From contig JBBCXB010000003.1 of NCBI GenBank assembly GCA_037145635.1, forward strand, positions 434,001-498,000: a stretch of 64,000 bases of DNA. Direction: 5' to 3'. Below the pieces are notes generated by a model. That model was not told the origin of the DNA. It was given only the letters and a program-made list of their open reading frames with translations, and did no database searches. The position numbers were made by a program, and so were the translations under genes. Numbering within the stretch: the stretch's first letter is position 1; every line of letters begins with the position of its first letter. The stretch is from JAATFS01 sp037145635. Lineage in GTDB: Bacteria > Pseudomonadota > Gammaproteobacteria > Xanthomonadales > Xanthomonadaceae. Below, piece after piece: positions 1 to 8,153 of this stretch.

Positions 1-1
1 T

Positions 2-760
2 GGCGGCGAGCGCTTGCGGGTGGACTGCGACTACGTCGTCGGCTGCGACGGCTTCCACGGCGTCAGCCGCGCCGCGATCCCGCCCGAGCGGTGCCGCACG
101 TACGAGCGCGTGTACCCGTTCGGCTGGCTCGGCGTGCTGGCCGACACCCCGCCGGTCAACGACGAACTGATCTATGCGCGCCATGCACGCGGCTTCGCGC
201 TGTGCTCGATGCGTTCGGCCACGCGCACGCGCTACTACCTGCAGGTGCCCGCCGGCGAACGCGTGGACGACTGGCCGGACGCGCGCTTCTGGGACGAACT
301 GCGGCAGCGGTTGCCGGCCGAGGTCGCCGCGCGGCTGGTCACCGGCGCGTCGATCGAGAAGAGCCTGGCGCCGTTGCGCAGCTTCGTGGTCGAGCCGATG
401 CAGTACGGCCGGCTGTTCCTGGCCGGCGACGCCGCGCACATCGTGCCGCCGACCGGCGCCAAGGGCCTGAACCTGGCCGCGGGCGACGTCGGCCTGCTGG
501 CGCGGCTGTTCGCGCAGGCGCACGCGCAGGGCGACGCCGCGCCGTTGCGGCGCTACTCCGAGCTGGCGCTGCGCCGGGTGTGGAAGGCCGAGCGCTTCTC
601 CTGGTGGATGACCACGCTGCTGCACACCTTTCCCGACGAGGACCCGTTCACCCGCCGCATCCACGAGGCCGAGCTGGACTACCTGCTCGGCAGCGCCGCC
701 GGGCGCGCCACGCTGGCGGAGAACTACGCCGGCCTGCCGATCGAGGCGGACGCGGACTGA
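2..760 (+). CDS. pobA: 4-hydroxybenzoate 3-monooxygenase, C-terminal part (cut by window start)
   Basis: Flavoprotein that hydroxylates 4-hydroxybenzoate to protocatechuate with NADPH and O2, so it feeds the pca genes downstream in this window. The reading frame is open from base 2, so the gene begins before the window; about 252 residues of a roughly 390-residue family are present. Visible signatures: CDYVVGCDGFHGVSR (the DG motif of aromatic hydroxylases) and LAGDAAHIVPPTGAKGLNLA (the FAD-ribityl GD motif). The protein ends about 60 residues after the last conserved helix, as PobA proteins do. The N-terminal GxGxxG motif and any PobR operator lie outside the window. Function is well supported by family motifs; context (van and pca genes nearby) agrees. 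Confidence 0.93.
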   Translation, partial: GGERLRVDCDYVVGCDGFHGVSRAAIPPERCRTYERVYPFGWLGVLADTPPVNDELIYARHARGFALCSMRSATRTRYYLQVPAGERVDDWPDARFWDELRQRLPAEVAARLVTGASIEKSLAPLRSFVVEPMQYGRLFLAGDAAHIVPPTGAKGLNLAAGDVGLLARLFAQAHAQGDAAPLRRYSELALRRVWKAERFSWWMTTLLHTFPDEDPFTRRIHEAELDYLLGSAAGRATLAENYAGLPIEADAD

Positions 761-885
761 CGAGCGGCGCCCGCGGGACGATCGGGGCGACGGCCGCGGC
801 CCGCCAGCCCGCCAGCCCGCCGCGTGGCGGTGGCCGGGGGCCGACCGTCGGCACATGGCGGCCGGCCGCCGCGGCGCGGTTACCT

Positions 886-959
886 GTGCCTCACCAGGTC
901 CGCCTGCGGGACCTGGTGAGCGACAGGGCGGCTAGCGGTGCCGGGCCCGCGCCGCTAGC
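886..959. other. Two consecutive strong hairpins between pobA and the next gene
   Basis: A perfect 12-bp stem (890-901 with 909-920, 7-nt loop) is followed at once by an 11-bp stem with one G-T pair (931-941 with 949-959, arms starting GCTAGCGG and ending CCGCTAGC). No T-run follows either, so a classical intrinsic terminator is not shown. They could end pobA transcription with Rho, stabilise the pobA 3' end, or be a palindromic repeat. The rest of the 295-bp gap shows nothing recognisable. Confidence 0.5.
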
Positions 960-1055
960 GTGGTCCCGCCGGCAGCCCGCAGGCGACGCGTTGGCCGCAA
1001 CGGTCGTGGCCGCGCGGTGCCGCCGGCGCTCCTTCCCCCGACCCAGGACGCAAGC

Positions 1056-1574
1056 ATGAAACCTCTCCTCGCACGTGCCCTCGTGGTATTGGCCCTGTGC
1101 GCGCCGTTCGCGGCGCCCGCGCAGACCGCGGTGACCCCGGCCCCCGACCATGCCCGCCTGCTGATGGGCGCCAATCCCCAGGCCACCGCCAACAAGCGCC
1201 TGGTCTACGATTTCTGGCGCATCGTGTTCGAGGCGGGCCAGGTGGAGTACGCGCCGATGTACATGGCCAAGGACTACATCCAGCACAACCCGAACGTGGC
1301 CGACGGCCACGATGCGTTCATCGCCTTCCTCACCGGCTTCGTCAAGCCGCAGCCGGTGCAGCCGAAGGTGCGGCTGCCGCTGGTGGCGATCGTCGCCGAC
1401 GGCGACTACGTGACCCTGGTGTCGGTCCGCACGCTGCCGGACCCGCGCCAGCCCGGCCGCAGCTACACCACCACCTGGTTCGACATGTTCCGGCTGCAGA
1501 ACGGGCGCATCCAGGAACACTGGGATCCGGACACCGTCCCGGCGCCGGCCGCGGCGGGCCCGGCGGCGCAGTGA
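1056..1574 (+). CDS. Secreted NTF2-like (SnoaL-fold) protein
   Basis: 172 residues. The start is the ATG of MKPLLARALVVLALCAPFAAPAQ, a clear Sec signal peptide with likely cleavage after APA or AQT near residue 22; upstream in-frame starts would destroy it. The mature part (NKRLVYDFWRIVF, MAKDYIQHNP, FDMFRLQNGRIQEHWD) is the NTF2/SnoaL cone fold found in many periplasmic proteins of unknown role. No catalytic assignment can be made. It lies between pobA and glpK, and its stop codon is inside the first copy of a 14-bp tandem repeat. Known of family: small-ligand binding or isomerase-like; actual function unknown. Confidence 0.8.
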   Translation: MKPLLARALVVLALCAPFAAPAQTAVTPAPDHARLLMGANPQATANKRLVYDFWRIVFEAGQVEYAPMYMAKDYIQHNPNVADGHDAFIAFLTGFVKPQPVQPKVRLPLVAIVADGDYVTLVSVRTLPDPRQPGRSYTTTWFDMFRLQNGRIQEHWDPDTVPAPAAAGPAAQ

Positions 1575-1654
1575 GCGTGGCGCAGTGAGCGTGGCGCAGT
1601 GAGCGTGGCGCAGTGAGCGTGGCGCAGTGAGCGTGGCGCAGTGAGCGTGGCGCA
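1571..1654. repeat. Six perfect tandem copies of a 14-bp unit
   Basis: The unit GTGAGCGTGGCGCA is repeated exactly six times, starting at 1571, 1585, 1599, 1613, 1627 and 1641. The stop codon of the upstream gene (1572-1574) is in copy one; the array ends 40 bp before the glpK stop on the other strand. Because 14 is not a multiple of 3, copy-number changes would not alter the protein. Exact identity between copies suggests recent expansion. Confidence 0.97.
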
Positions 1655-1693
1655 CAGCGGCTCGGCTTCGTCGCCGCTGCGCGCCACGCCGCG

Positions 1694-3193
1694 TCAGGCG
1701 ATGCGGAAGCCCATCGTCGCCTCCACCGCCTGTTTCCAGCCGGCGTACAGCTGCTCGCGCCGTTCCTCGCCCATGTCGGGCTCGAAGCGGCGGTCCACCG
1801 CCCATTGCCGCGCGATGTCCTCGCGGCTGGACCAGAAGCCGGTGGCCAGCCCGGCGAGGTAGGCCGCGCCCAGCGCGGTGGTCTCGGCCACCTGCGGCCG
1901 CAGCACCGGCACGTCGAGGATGTCGCTCTGGAACTGCGCCATGAAGTCGTTGGCGATCGCGCCGCCGTCGGCGCGCAATTCCTTCAGCTCGATGCCCGAG
2001 TCCACCTGCATCGCGGTGAGCACGTCGCGGGTCTGGTAGGCCATCGATTCCACCGCGGCGCGGATGAAATGCTCCTTGCTGGTGCCGCGGGTGAGGCCGA
2101 ACACCGCGCCGCGGATGTCGCTGCGCCAGTACGGCGCGCCGAGCCCGACGAAGGCCGGCACGAAGTACACCCCGTCGTTGTCGCCGGCCCGCTCGGCGTA
2201 CTGCTGCGAGTCGCTGGCCTTGCCGAGCATGCGCAGGCCGTCGCGCAGCCACTGCACCACCGAGCCGGCGACGAAGATCGAGCCCTCCAGCGCGTACTCG
2301 ACCTTGCCGTCGATGCCCCAGGCGATGGTGGTGAGCAGGCCGGTCTTGGAGGCCACGGCCTTGTCGCCGGTGTTCATCAGCGCGAAGCAGCCGGTGCCGT
2401 AGGTGTTCTTGGCCATGCCCGGCTCGAAGCAGGCCTGGCCGAACAGCGCCGCCTGCTGGTCGCCGGCGATGCCGGCGATCGGGATCTGCTCGCCGAGGAA
2501 ATGCTGCGGCTGGGTGGTGCCGTAGACCTCGCTGGAGGAGCGCACCTCCGGCAGCATCGCCGCCGGCACGTCGAGCATCGCCAGCAGTTCGTCGTCCCAG
2601 CGCAGCTCGTGGATGTTGTACATCAGCGTGCGCGAGGCGTTGGTGTAGTCGGTGACGTGCACCTTGCCGCCGGTGAGGTTCCAGATCAGCCAGCTGTCGA
2701 TGGTGCCGAACGCCAGCTCGCCGCGCTCGGCCCGCTCGCGCGCGCCTTCGACGTGGTCGAGGATCCACTTGACCTTGGTGCCGGAGAAATACGCGTCGAT
2801 CAGCAGCCCGGTCTTGGCGCGCACCCTGTCCTCGTGGCCGGCCGCCTTGAGTTGCTCGCAGATGTCCTTGGTCTGGCGCGACTGCCAGACGATGGCGTTG
2901 TAGATCGGCTTGCCGGTGGCCCGGTCCCACACCACCGCGGTCTCGCGTTGGTTGGTGATGCCGATGCCGGCGATCGCCGTGGCATCGACCTGGGCGTCGT
3001 TGAGCAGCTCGGTGATGGTGGTGTAGACGCTGGTCATGATCTCGCGCGGGTTGTGTTCCACCCAGCCCGGCTGCGGGAAGATCTGGCTGAACTCGCGCTG
3101 GGCGACGCCGGCGATCTTGCCCTGGCGGTCGAACAGGATGGCGCGCGAGCTGGTGGTGCCCTGGTCGATCGCGAGAACGAACTGCTTTTCCAT
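1694..3193 (-). CDS. glpK: Glycerol kinase
   Basis: 499 residues, the usual family length. Phosphorylates glycerol to sn-glycerol 3-phosphate with ATP in the cytoplasm. FGGY-kinase signatures are complete: AIDQGTTSSRAILFD at the N terminus (phosphate loop), GITNQRETAVVWD, and the C-terminal ADGGAIANDFMAQFQSDIL segment. The ATG at 3193 begins MEKQFVLAIDQG and has a purine-rich stretch just upstream. It is the last gene of glpD-glpF-glpK on the minus strand, 81 bp after glpF. It traps glycerol imported by GlpF and supplies GlpD; regulation by GlpR is inferred from the operator-like site upstream of glpD. Confidence 0.97.
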   Translation of the reverse strand: MEKQFVLAIDQGTTSSRAILFDRQGKIAGVAQREFSQIFPQPGWVEHNPREIMTSVYTTITELLNDAQVDATAIAGIGITNQRETAVVWDRATGKPIYNAIVWQSRQTKDICEQLKAAGHEDRVRAKTGLLIDAYFSGTKVKWILDHVEGARERAERGELAFGTIDSWLIWNLTGGKVHVTDYTNASRTLMYNIHELRWDDELLAMLDVPAAMLPEVRSSSEVYGTTQPQHFLGEQIPIAGIAGDQQAALFGQACFEPGMAKNTYGTGCFALMNTGDKAVASKTGLLTTIAWGIDGKVEYALEGSIFVAGSVVQWLRDGLRMLGKASDSQQYAERAGDNDGVYFVPAFVGLGAPYWRSDIRGAVFGLTRGTSKEHFIRAAVESMAYQTRDVLTAMQVDSGIELKELRADGGAIANDFMAQFQSDILDVPVLRPQVAETTALGAAYLAGLATGFWSSREDIARQWAVDRRFEPDMGEERREQLYAGWKQAVEATMGFRIA

Positions 3194-3274
3194 CGGTGTC
3201 TCCTTGAAGCGTGTGGCCGGCGCGGCGCGCGCGGCGGAAGCGGGGTGGCGCCGGCAGCGGCTGCCGGCACCGGG

Positions 3275-4096
3275 TCAGGGCGCGTCGCCGGGCGCGGCGG
3301 GCTGCTGCAGGGCGCGCACGCGCGCCGGCAGGAACGGGTAGATCAGCCACTGGTAGGCCGCCGCACCGACCACGCCGCCCAGCAGCGGGCCGACGATCGG
3401 GATCCACCAGTAGGCGTCCTTGCCCGGCAGCGCCGACGGCCCCCAGCCGGCCAGGTAGGCGAACAGGCGCGGGCCGAAGTCGCGCGCCGGGTTGATCGCC
3501 CACGCCTCCAGGTAGCCCATCGAGGCGCCGATGGTGGCCACCAGCAGGCCGATGATCAGCGCGCCGGAGTTGGCCGTCGGTGCGGCCTCGTTGAAGCGCT
3601 CGGTGATGGCGAAGATGCCGAACACCAGGAACGCGGTCAGGATCACCTGGTCGCCCAGCGCGTGCAGCGGGGTCACCGCCAGCCCGGGCGAGGTGAAGAA
3701 CACCCCGGCCGCGCCGCCGCCGGCGCGGGTCAGCTGCTGGGCCTGGTTGTAGTGGTCGATCACCGGCCCGTAGAGCTGGTAGACGATCACCGCGCCGAGG
3801 AACGCGCCGACCACCTGGGCGCCCCAGTACGGCAGCACCTTCTTCCACGAGAACCCGCGGAACAGCGCCAGCGCCAGCGTCACCGCCGGGTTGGCGTGGG
3901 TGCCGGAGACCGAGCCGGTGACGTAGATCGCGATCGTCACCGCCAGGCCCCAGGCGATGCACACGCCCCAGTAGGCGTTCTGGTACGGGCTGGGGTCGTA
4001 CAGCACGTACATCGCCGCCACCGAGTCGCCGAAGGCGATGATGATCAGCATGGCGACGGCTTCGGAGATCAGCTCGCCGAGCAGTGGCCGGTTCAT
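3275..4096 (-). CDS. glpF: Glycerol uptake facilitator (aquaglyceroporin)
   Basis: 273 residues, inner-membrane MIP channel with six membrane helices. Both pore motifs are present: NPA at residues about 69-71 and NPARD at 202-206; the Asp after NPAR is characteristic of glycerol facilitators rather than water channels. The protein begins MNRPLLGELISEAVAM, so no signal peptide is needed. It lies between glpD and glpK on the same strand. Glycerol enters by facilitated diffusion and is trapped by GlpK. The 176-bp space to glpD is GC-rich; I see no clear promoter there, so co-transcription with glpD is likely but not proven. Confidence 0.96.
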   Translation of the reverse strand: MNRPLLGELISEAVAMLIIIAFGDSVAAMYVLYDPSPYQNAYWGVCIAWGLAVTIAIYVTGSVSGTHANPAVTLALALFRGFSWKKVLPYWGAQVVGAFLGAVIVYQLYGPVIDHYNQAQQLTRAGGGAAGVFFTSPGLAVTPLHALGDQVILTAFLVFGIFAITERFNEAAPTANSGALIIGLLVATIGASMGYLEAWAINPARDFGPRLFAYLAGWGPSALPGKDAYWWIPIVGPLLGGVVGAAAYQWLIYPFLPARVRALQQPAAPGDAP

Positions 4097-4272
4097 GCGT
4101 GCGGCTCCGCCGCGCCCGGTGCGCAGGCGTGGCGGTGGCGGGACGGCGCAAGGCCGGTGGAGTCGTCGATCCTCATGTCAGCTGCCCTCTCTCGGTTGAC
4201 GGGATGGTCGTACGGCGCGATGGCCGGGGGGAAGCGGGACGGTCGGCCCTCCCGGCCGCCCCGCGGATCGGA

Positions 4273-5796
4273 TCACACCGGCAGCTGCTCCGTGGCCGCG
4301 GGAGCGGCCTCGGTCCGGGCCTGCAGGTAGTCGGCCAGGCGCGCCTGGCCGGCGGCGTCGACGCGCAGGCCGAGCTTGCTGCGGCGCCACAGGACGTCCT
4401 CGGCGGTGCGGGCCCATTCGTGGGTGCGCAGGTAGTCCACCTCGGCCTGGTAGAGGTCGGCGCCGAAATGCTGGCCGAGCCCGTCGAGCGCGCGGGCGTC
4501 GCCGAGCAGCGTCTCGGCGCGGGTGCCGTAGTTGCGCACCAGCCGCTGCGCCGTCTGCGGCGGCAGCCACGGCCGGGTGGCGCGCACCTGCTCCAGCAAC
4601 GCGGCGATGTCGCGCTGCTCGCCGCCGGGCAGCGGGGCGCCGCGCGCGGTCCACGCGCGCGCCTTGTGCCCGAGCGCCGTGCCCAGCCGGTCCACCGCCT
4701 CCTCGGCGAGCTTGCGGTAGGTGGTGAGCTTGCCGCCGAACACGTTGAGCAGCGGCGCGCCGTCGTCCAGCAGTTCCAGCTCGTAGTCGCGGGTGACCTC
4801 GGCGGCGTTGTCCTCGGCGTCGTCCAGCAGCGGCCGGACGCCGCTGTAGCTCCACACCACGTCGGCCGGCGCGATCTGCTGCTGGAAGTACAGGTTGACC
4901 GCGTCGCACAGGTAGACCACCTCGTCGGCGTCGATGCGCGGCGAGGCCGGGTCGGCCTGGTAGTCCACGTCGGTGGTGCCGATCAGGGTGAAGTCGGTCT
5001 CGTAGGGGATGGCGAAGACGATGCGCCGGTCCGGCTGCTGGAAGATGTAGGCGTGGTCGTGCTCGAACAGCCGCGGCACCACGATGTGGCTGCCCTTGAC
5101 CAGGCGCAGCGCGTGGCGGTGCCGGACCGAGGCCACCTGGTCCAGGAACGACACCGCCCACGGCCCGGCGGCGTTGGCCAGGGCGCGCGCGCGCACCGTG
5201 CGCCGGCGGCCCTGGGCGTCCTCGAGCTCGGCGTACCAGTGGCCGGCATCGCGCCAGGCGCCGACGCAGCGGGTGCGGGTGAGGATGTCGGCGCCGCGCT
5301 GGGCGGCGTCCATGGCGTTGAGCACCACCAGCCGCGCGTCCTGCACCCATGCGTCGGAGTAGACGAAGCCGGTGCGCAGCTCCGGTTGCAGCGGCTGGCC
5401 CACTGGATGCGAGCGCAGCGACAGCCGCCGCGAGCGCGGCAGCGTGCGCCGGCCGCGGCCGAGGTGGTCGTACAGGAACAGGCCGGCGCGGATCATCCAC
5501 GCAGGGCGCAGGTGCGGCTGGTGCGGCAGCAGGAAGCGCAGCGGCCAGATGATGTGCGGCGCCAGCCGCAGCAGCACCTCGCGCTCGGCCAGGGCCTTGC
5601 CGACCAGCGCGAACTCGTACTGCTCCAGGTAGCGCAGGCCGCCATGGATCAGCTTGGTGCTGGCGCTGGAGGTGTGCGCGGCCAGGTCGTCCTGTTCGCA
5701 CAGGCAGACCGACAATCCGCGCCCGGCCGCGTCGCGGGCGATGCCCGCGCCGTTGATGCCGCCGCCGATCACCAGCAGGTCGTAACTGTCCGTCAT
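4273..5796 (-). CDS. glpD: Aerobic glycerol-3-phosphate dehydrogenase
   Basis: 507 residues. FAD-dependent inner-membrane enzyme that oxidises glycerol 3-phosphate to dihydroxyacetone phosphate and passes electrons to ubiquinone. The start is the ATG of MTDSYDLLVIGGGINGAGIARDA, which puts the FAD-binding GGGINGAG motif at residues 11-18; an upstream in-frame start would add 25 residues not typical of the family. Other signatures: STKLIHGGLRYLEQYEF and the C-terminal HEWARTAEDVLWRRSKLGL domain of GlpD proteins. First gene of the glpD-glpF-glpK unit; a GlpR-like operator lies 85-104 bp upstream of the start. Confidence 0.96.
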   Translation of the reverse strand: MTDSYDLLVIGGGINGAGIARDAAGRGLSVCLCEQDDLAAHTSSASTKLIHGGLRYLEQYEFALVGKALAEREVLLRLAPHIIWPLRFLLPHQPHLRPAWMIRAGLFLYDHLGRGRRTLPRSRRLSLRSHPVGQPLQPELRTGFVYSDAWVQDARLVVLNAMDAAQRGADILTRTRCVGAWRDAGHWYAELEDAQGRRRTVRARALANAAGPWAVSFLDQVASVRHRHALRLVKGSHIVVPRLFEHDHAYIFQQPDRRIVFAIPYETDFTLIGTTDVDYQADPASPRIDADEVVYLCDAVNLYFQQQIAPADVVWSYSGVRPLLDDAEDNAAEVTRDYELELLDDGAPLLNVFGGKLTTYRKLAEEAVDRLGTALGHKARAWTARGAPLPGGEQRDIAALLEQVRATRPWLPPQTAQRLVRNYGTRAETLLGDARALDGLGQHFGADLYQAEVDYLRTHEWARTAEDVLWRRSKLGLRVDAAGQARLADYLQARTEAAPAATEQLPV

Positions 5797-5880
5797 CGTC
5801 GTCTCCGTCGGCGACCGCCGGTCCGCCGGCCCGTTCCGCGGGAATGCGGAAGCGAGTGCGAACGAACCCAAGTCGTCTTA

Positions 5881-5900
5881 TTCGAACAATTTCGAACATA
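5881..5900 (-). promoter_or_regulatory. Probable GlpR operator upstream of glpD
   Basis: Two directly repeated half-sites, TTCGAACAAT and TTCGAACATA, sit 10 bp apart, one helical turn. Read on the glpD strand the second is TATGTTCGAA, a full match to the E. coli GlpR half-site consensus WATKYTCGWW; the other has one mismatch. The surrounding 100 bp is conspicuously AT-rich. Since glpR is the next gene upstream, repression of glpDFK by GlpR and induction by glycerol 3-phosphate is the natural reading. No convincing -35/-10 pair was identified. Confidence 0.65.
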
Positions 5901-6024
5901 GCATGCGATTTGCTGGCGTTACGTGAACGCAGGACGGCCGAAGCGATGACGGTAAAAAGGATAGAAATTCGGCTAAATTCAGTCAAATTTCGCCTTTCTG
6001 GGTACATCCTCTAGGTACACGCAC

Positions 6025-6054
6025 TGTCGGCGTGTCGGCGTGTCGGCGTGTCGG
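6025..6054. repeat. Octanucleotide tandem repeat in the glpR-glpD gap
   Basis: TGTCGGCG is repeated three times exactly, followed by a partial copy TGTCGG. It lies between the AT-rich glpD regulatory region and the end of glpR. The remainder of this 457-bp gap (5797-6253) holds the GlpR-like operator at 5881-5900, an AT-rich stretch at about 5860-6000, and a GC-rich stretch at about 6060-6253 in which I see nothing recognisable. Confidence 0.9.
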
Positions 6055-6253
6055 GCTGGGCGGCTGACGCGGAGCGACCGCTGCGCCGCGCCCTGCTGCA
6101 ATCCTGCACGGGGTCGGCGGCGCCAGCCCGCGCCGGGCGTGCGCGGACCATCCGGAAGGGCGGGACGCCGGCCGTTTCCCGGGCACATCGGCGCCCAGGC
6201 CGGCCGGCACCTGTAGGCCTCCGTGTCCGCCGCGTCCGCGACGGCGCCGGAGG

Positions 6254-7069
6254 CTACGGCGCGACCTCCATGCCCTCCGCGGCCACATGCACGCGGGTGT
6301 CGCCCTCGGCCAGCCGCGCGGCCAGGTCCGGCGGCGGCGCGCGATCGGTGAACCAGGCCTGCACCCGCGAGATCGGGCCCAGCCGCACCAGCGCGTTGCG
6401 GCCGAGCTTGGTGTGGTCGGCCGCCAGCCAGACCTGCCGCGAGTGCTCGATGATCGCCTGGGCCACGCGCACCTCCTGGTAGTCGAAGTCCAGCAGGGTG
6501 CCGTCCGGGTCGATGCCGGAGATGCCGATCACGCCGAAGTCCACCTTGAACTGGCGGATCAGTTCCACCGTCGCCTCGCCGGTGACGCCCTGGTCGCGGC
6601 CACGCACCACGCCGCCGGCCACGATCACCTCGAAGCTCGGATTGGCGCTCATCATCACAGCCACGTTGAGGTTGTTGGTGATCACGCGCAGGCCCTTGTG
6701 CCGCATCAGCGCGCGTGCCACGTCCTCGTTGGTGGTGCCGAGGTTGATGAACAGCGAGGCGTCGTCGGGGATGTGCTGGGCCAGCAGCGCGCCGATGCGG
6801 CGCTTCTCCGGCGCCTGCAGCGCCTGGCGCGCGGCGTAGGCCAGGTTCTCCACGCTGGACGGCAGGCTGACGCCGCCGTGGTAGCGGCGCAGCAGGCCGG
6901 CGTCGCACAGCAGCGCGAGGTCGCGGCGAATGGTCTGCGGGGTGACGTCGAAGCGCGTGGCCAGCCCCTCGACCTCGGCGAAGCCCTGCTGGCGGACCAC
7001 CGCCACCAGCTGTTCCTGCCGCGGGTTCAGCGTCGGCGGCGGCGCGGCCCGGTGCGTGCTGTTGTCCAT
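6254..7069 (-). CDS. glpR: DeoR-family transcriptional repressor (GlpR type)
   Basis: 271 residues. N-terminal winged helix-turn-helix (RQEQLVAVVRQQGFAEVEGLATRFDVTPQTIRRDLALL, about residues 16-50) followed by the DeoR sugar-phosphate sensor domain, including LFINLGTTNEDVARAL and VITNNLNVAVM. The start chosen is the ATG of MDNSTHRAAPP; another ATG six codons upstream is possible. DeoR regulators of this form respond to phosphorylated sugars; the location directly upstream of glpD and the GlpR-like half-sites there make it the glycerol 3-phosphate repressor. It is in the same direction as glpD but separated by 457 bp with its own regulatory region. Confidence 0.88.
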   Translation of the reverse strand: MDNSTHRAAPPPTLNPRQEQLVAVVRQQGFAEVEGLATRFDVTPQTIRRDLALLCDAGLLRRYHGGVSLPSSVENLAYAARQALQAPEKRRIGALLAQHIPDDASLFINLGTTNEDVARALMRHKGLRVITNNLNVAVMMSANPSFEVIVAGGVVRGRDQGVTGEATVELIRQFKVDFGVIGISGIDPDGTLLDFDYQEVRVAQAIIEHSRQVWLAADHTKLGRNALVRLGPISRVQAWFTDRAPPPDLAARLAEGDTRVHVAAEGMEVAP

Positions 7070-7139
7070 GCGCCGATGATGGCGCATGCCGCCGGCGAAG
7101 CAAACCGTTGCGCCGGCGCGGGGCCCGTGCCGCCCGGCG

Positions 7140-8123
7140 TCACAGCGTGTCGCCGCGGTAGCCGGTGTCGATGCGCAGGCGACCGCCGATCGCGCGCGAC
7201 ACGCAGGCGCAGAGCCTGCGGTTCTCGCGATGCTGCGCGTCGCTGAGGAACACGTCGCGGTGGTCGATGCCGGCATCCGCCTCGAGCACCTCGACCATGC
7301 ACAGCCCGCACTCGCCGCGCCGGCAGTCCGACATCACCTCCACGCCGGCGCCGGCCAGGGCGTCGAGCAGCGATTCGTGCTCGCCCACCCGCACCTCCAG
7401 GTCCAGCGCGGGCAGCTGCACCACGAAGGCCTGCGCCGGTGCGCGGCCGCTGTTGCCGAAGGTCTCGAAGTGCAGCCGCGCGCGCGGCCGTCCGGCCGCC
7501 TGCCAGTGCCGCTGCAGCGCCTCCAGCATGCCCAGCGGCCCGCACACGTAGACCTCGGCGCTGGGCGACAGCCGGGCCAGCTCGGCTGCCAGGTCCGGTG
7601 CGCCGCCGTGGTCGTCGCAGTGCAGTTGCAGGCGCTCGCCCAGCAGCGCCTGCAGCTCCGGCAGGTAGGCCATCGCGTCGCGGCGGCGGCCGCTGTACAC
7701 CAGTCGGAACGCCGGGTGCCGGCGCGCCAGCCGCTGCGCCATGCCCACCAGCGGGGTGATGCCGATGCCGCCGGCCACCAGCAGGATCTCCGGCGCCTGG
7801 CTGTCGAGCGCGAAGGCGTTGCTGGGGGCGGAGGCCCACAGCGTGTCGCCCGGCTGCAGCGTCCACATGTGGCGCGAGCCGCCGCGGCTGTCGGGCATGC
7901 GCCGCACCGCGATGCGGTAGCGGCCGTCGTCGGCGGGCTCGCCGACCAGCGAGTACGAGCGCAGCGCCTCGCGGCCGTCCAGGGTCAGGCGGAAATCGAG
8001 ATGGCTGCCGACCTCGAACGCGCGCGCGGCGTCGCCGGCGTCGAGCACGAGTTCACGCACGCCGTCACAGAGCTCGCGGACGGCGACCACTTCGGTGCGG
8101 TACCACTGGGTGTCTTTGCGCAT
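7140..8123 (-). CDS. vanB: Vanillate O-demethylase reductase subunit
   Basis: 327 residues. Class IA oxygenase reductase: flavin domain with RSYSLVGEP (about residues 60-68), NAD-binding domain with VAGGIGITPLVGMA, and a C-terminal plant-type [2Fe-2S] ferredoxin domain with DCRRGECGLC plus a later Cys near RRLCACVS. It takes electrons from NADH to the Rieske centre of VanA. It is the last gene of vanA-vanR-vanB, 30 bp after vanR. The order flavin, NAD, ferredoxin matches VanB and related phthalate-type reductases; the neighbouring VanA decides the substrate call. Confidence 0.92.
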   Translation of the reverse strand: MRKDTQWYRTEVVAVRELCDGVRELVLDAGDAARAFEVGSHLDFRLTLDGREALRSYSLVGEPADDGRYRIAVRRMPDSRGGSRHMWTLQPGDTLWASAPSNAFALDSQAPEILLVAGGIGITPLVGMAQRLARRHPAFRLVYSGRRRDAMAYLPELQALLGERLQLHCDDHGGAPDLAAELARLSPSAEVYVCGPLGMLEALQRHWQAAGRPRARLHFETFGNSGRAPAQAFVVQLPALDLEVRVGEHESLLDALAGAGVEVMSDCRRGECGLCMVEVLEADAGIDHRDVFLSDAQHRENRRLCACVSRAIGGRLRIDTGYRGDTL

Positions 8124-8153
8124 GGCGGGTTCCGGTGGGGAAGGGCGGGGCGG

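Noticed and set aside
891..4151. A 1086-codon minus-strand frame spanning glpK and glpF
   Set aside because: The translation is Arg/Pro-rich and lacks any motif, while the overlapping glpK and glpF frames encode full catalytic and pore signatures.
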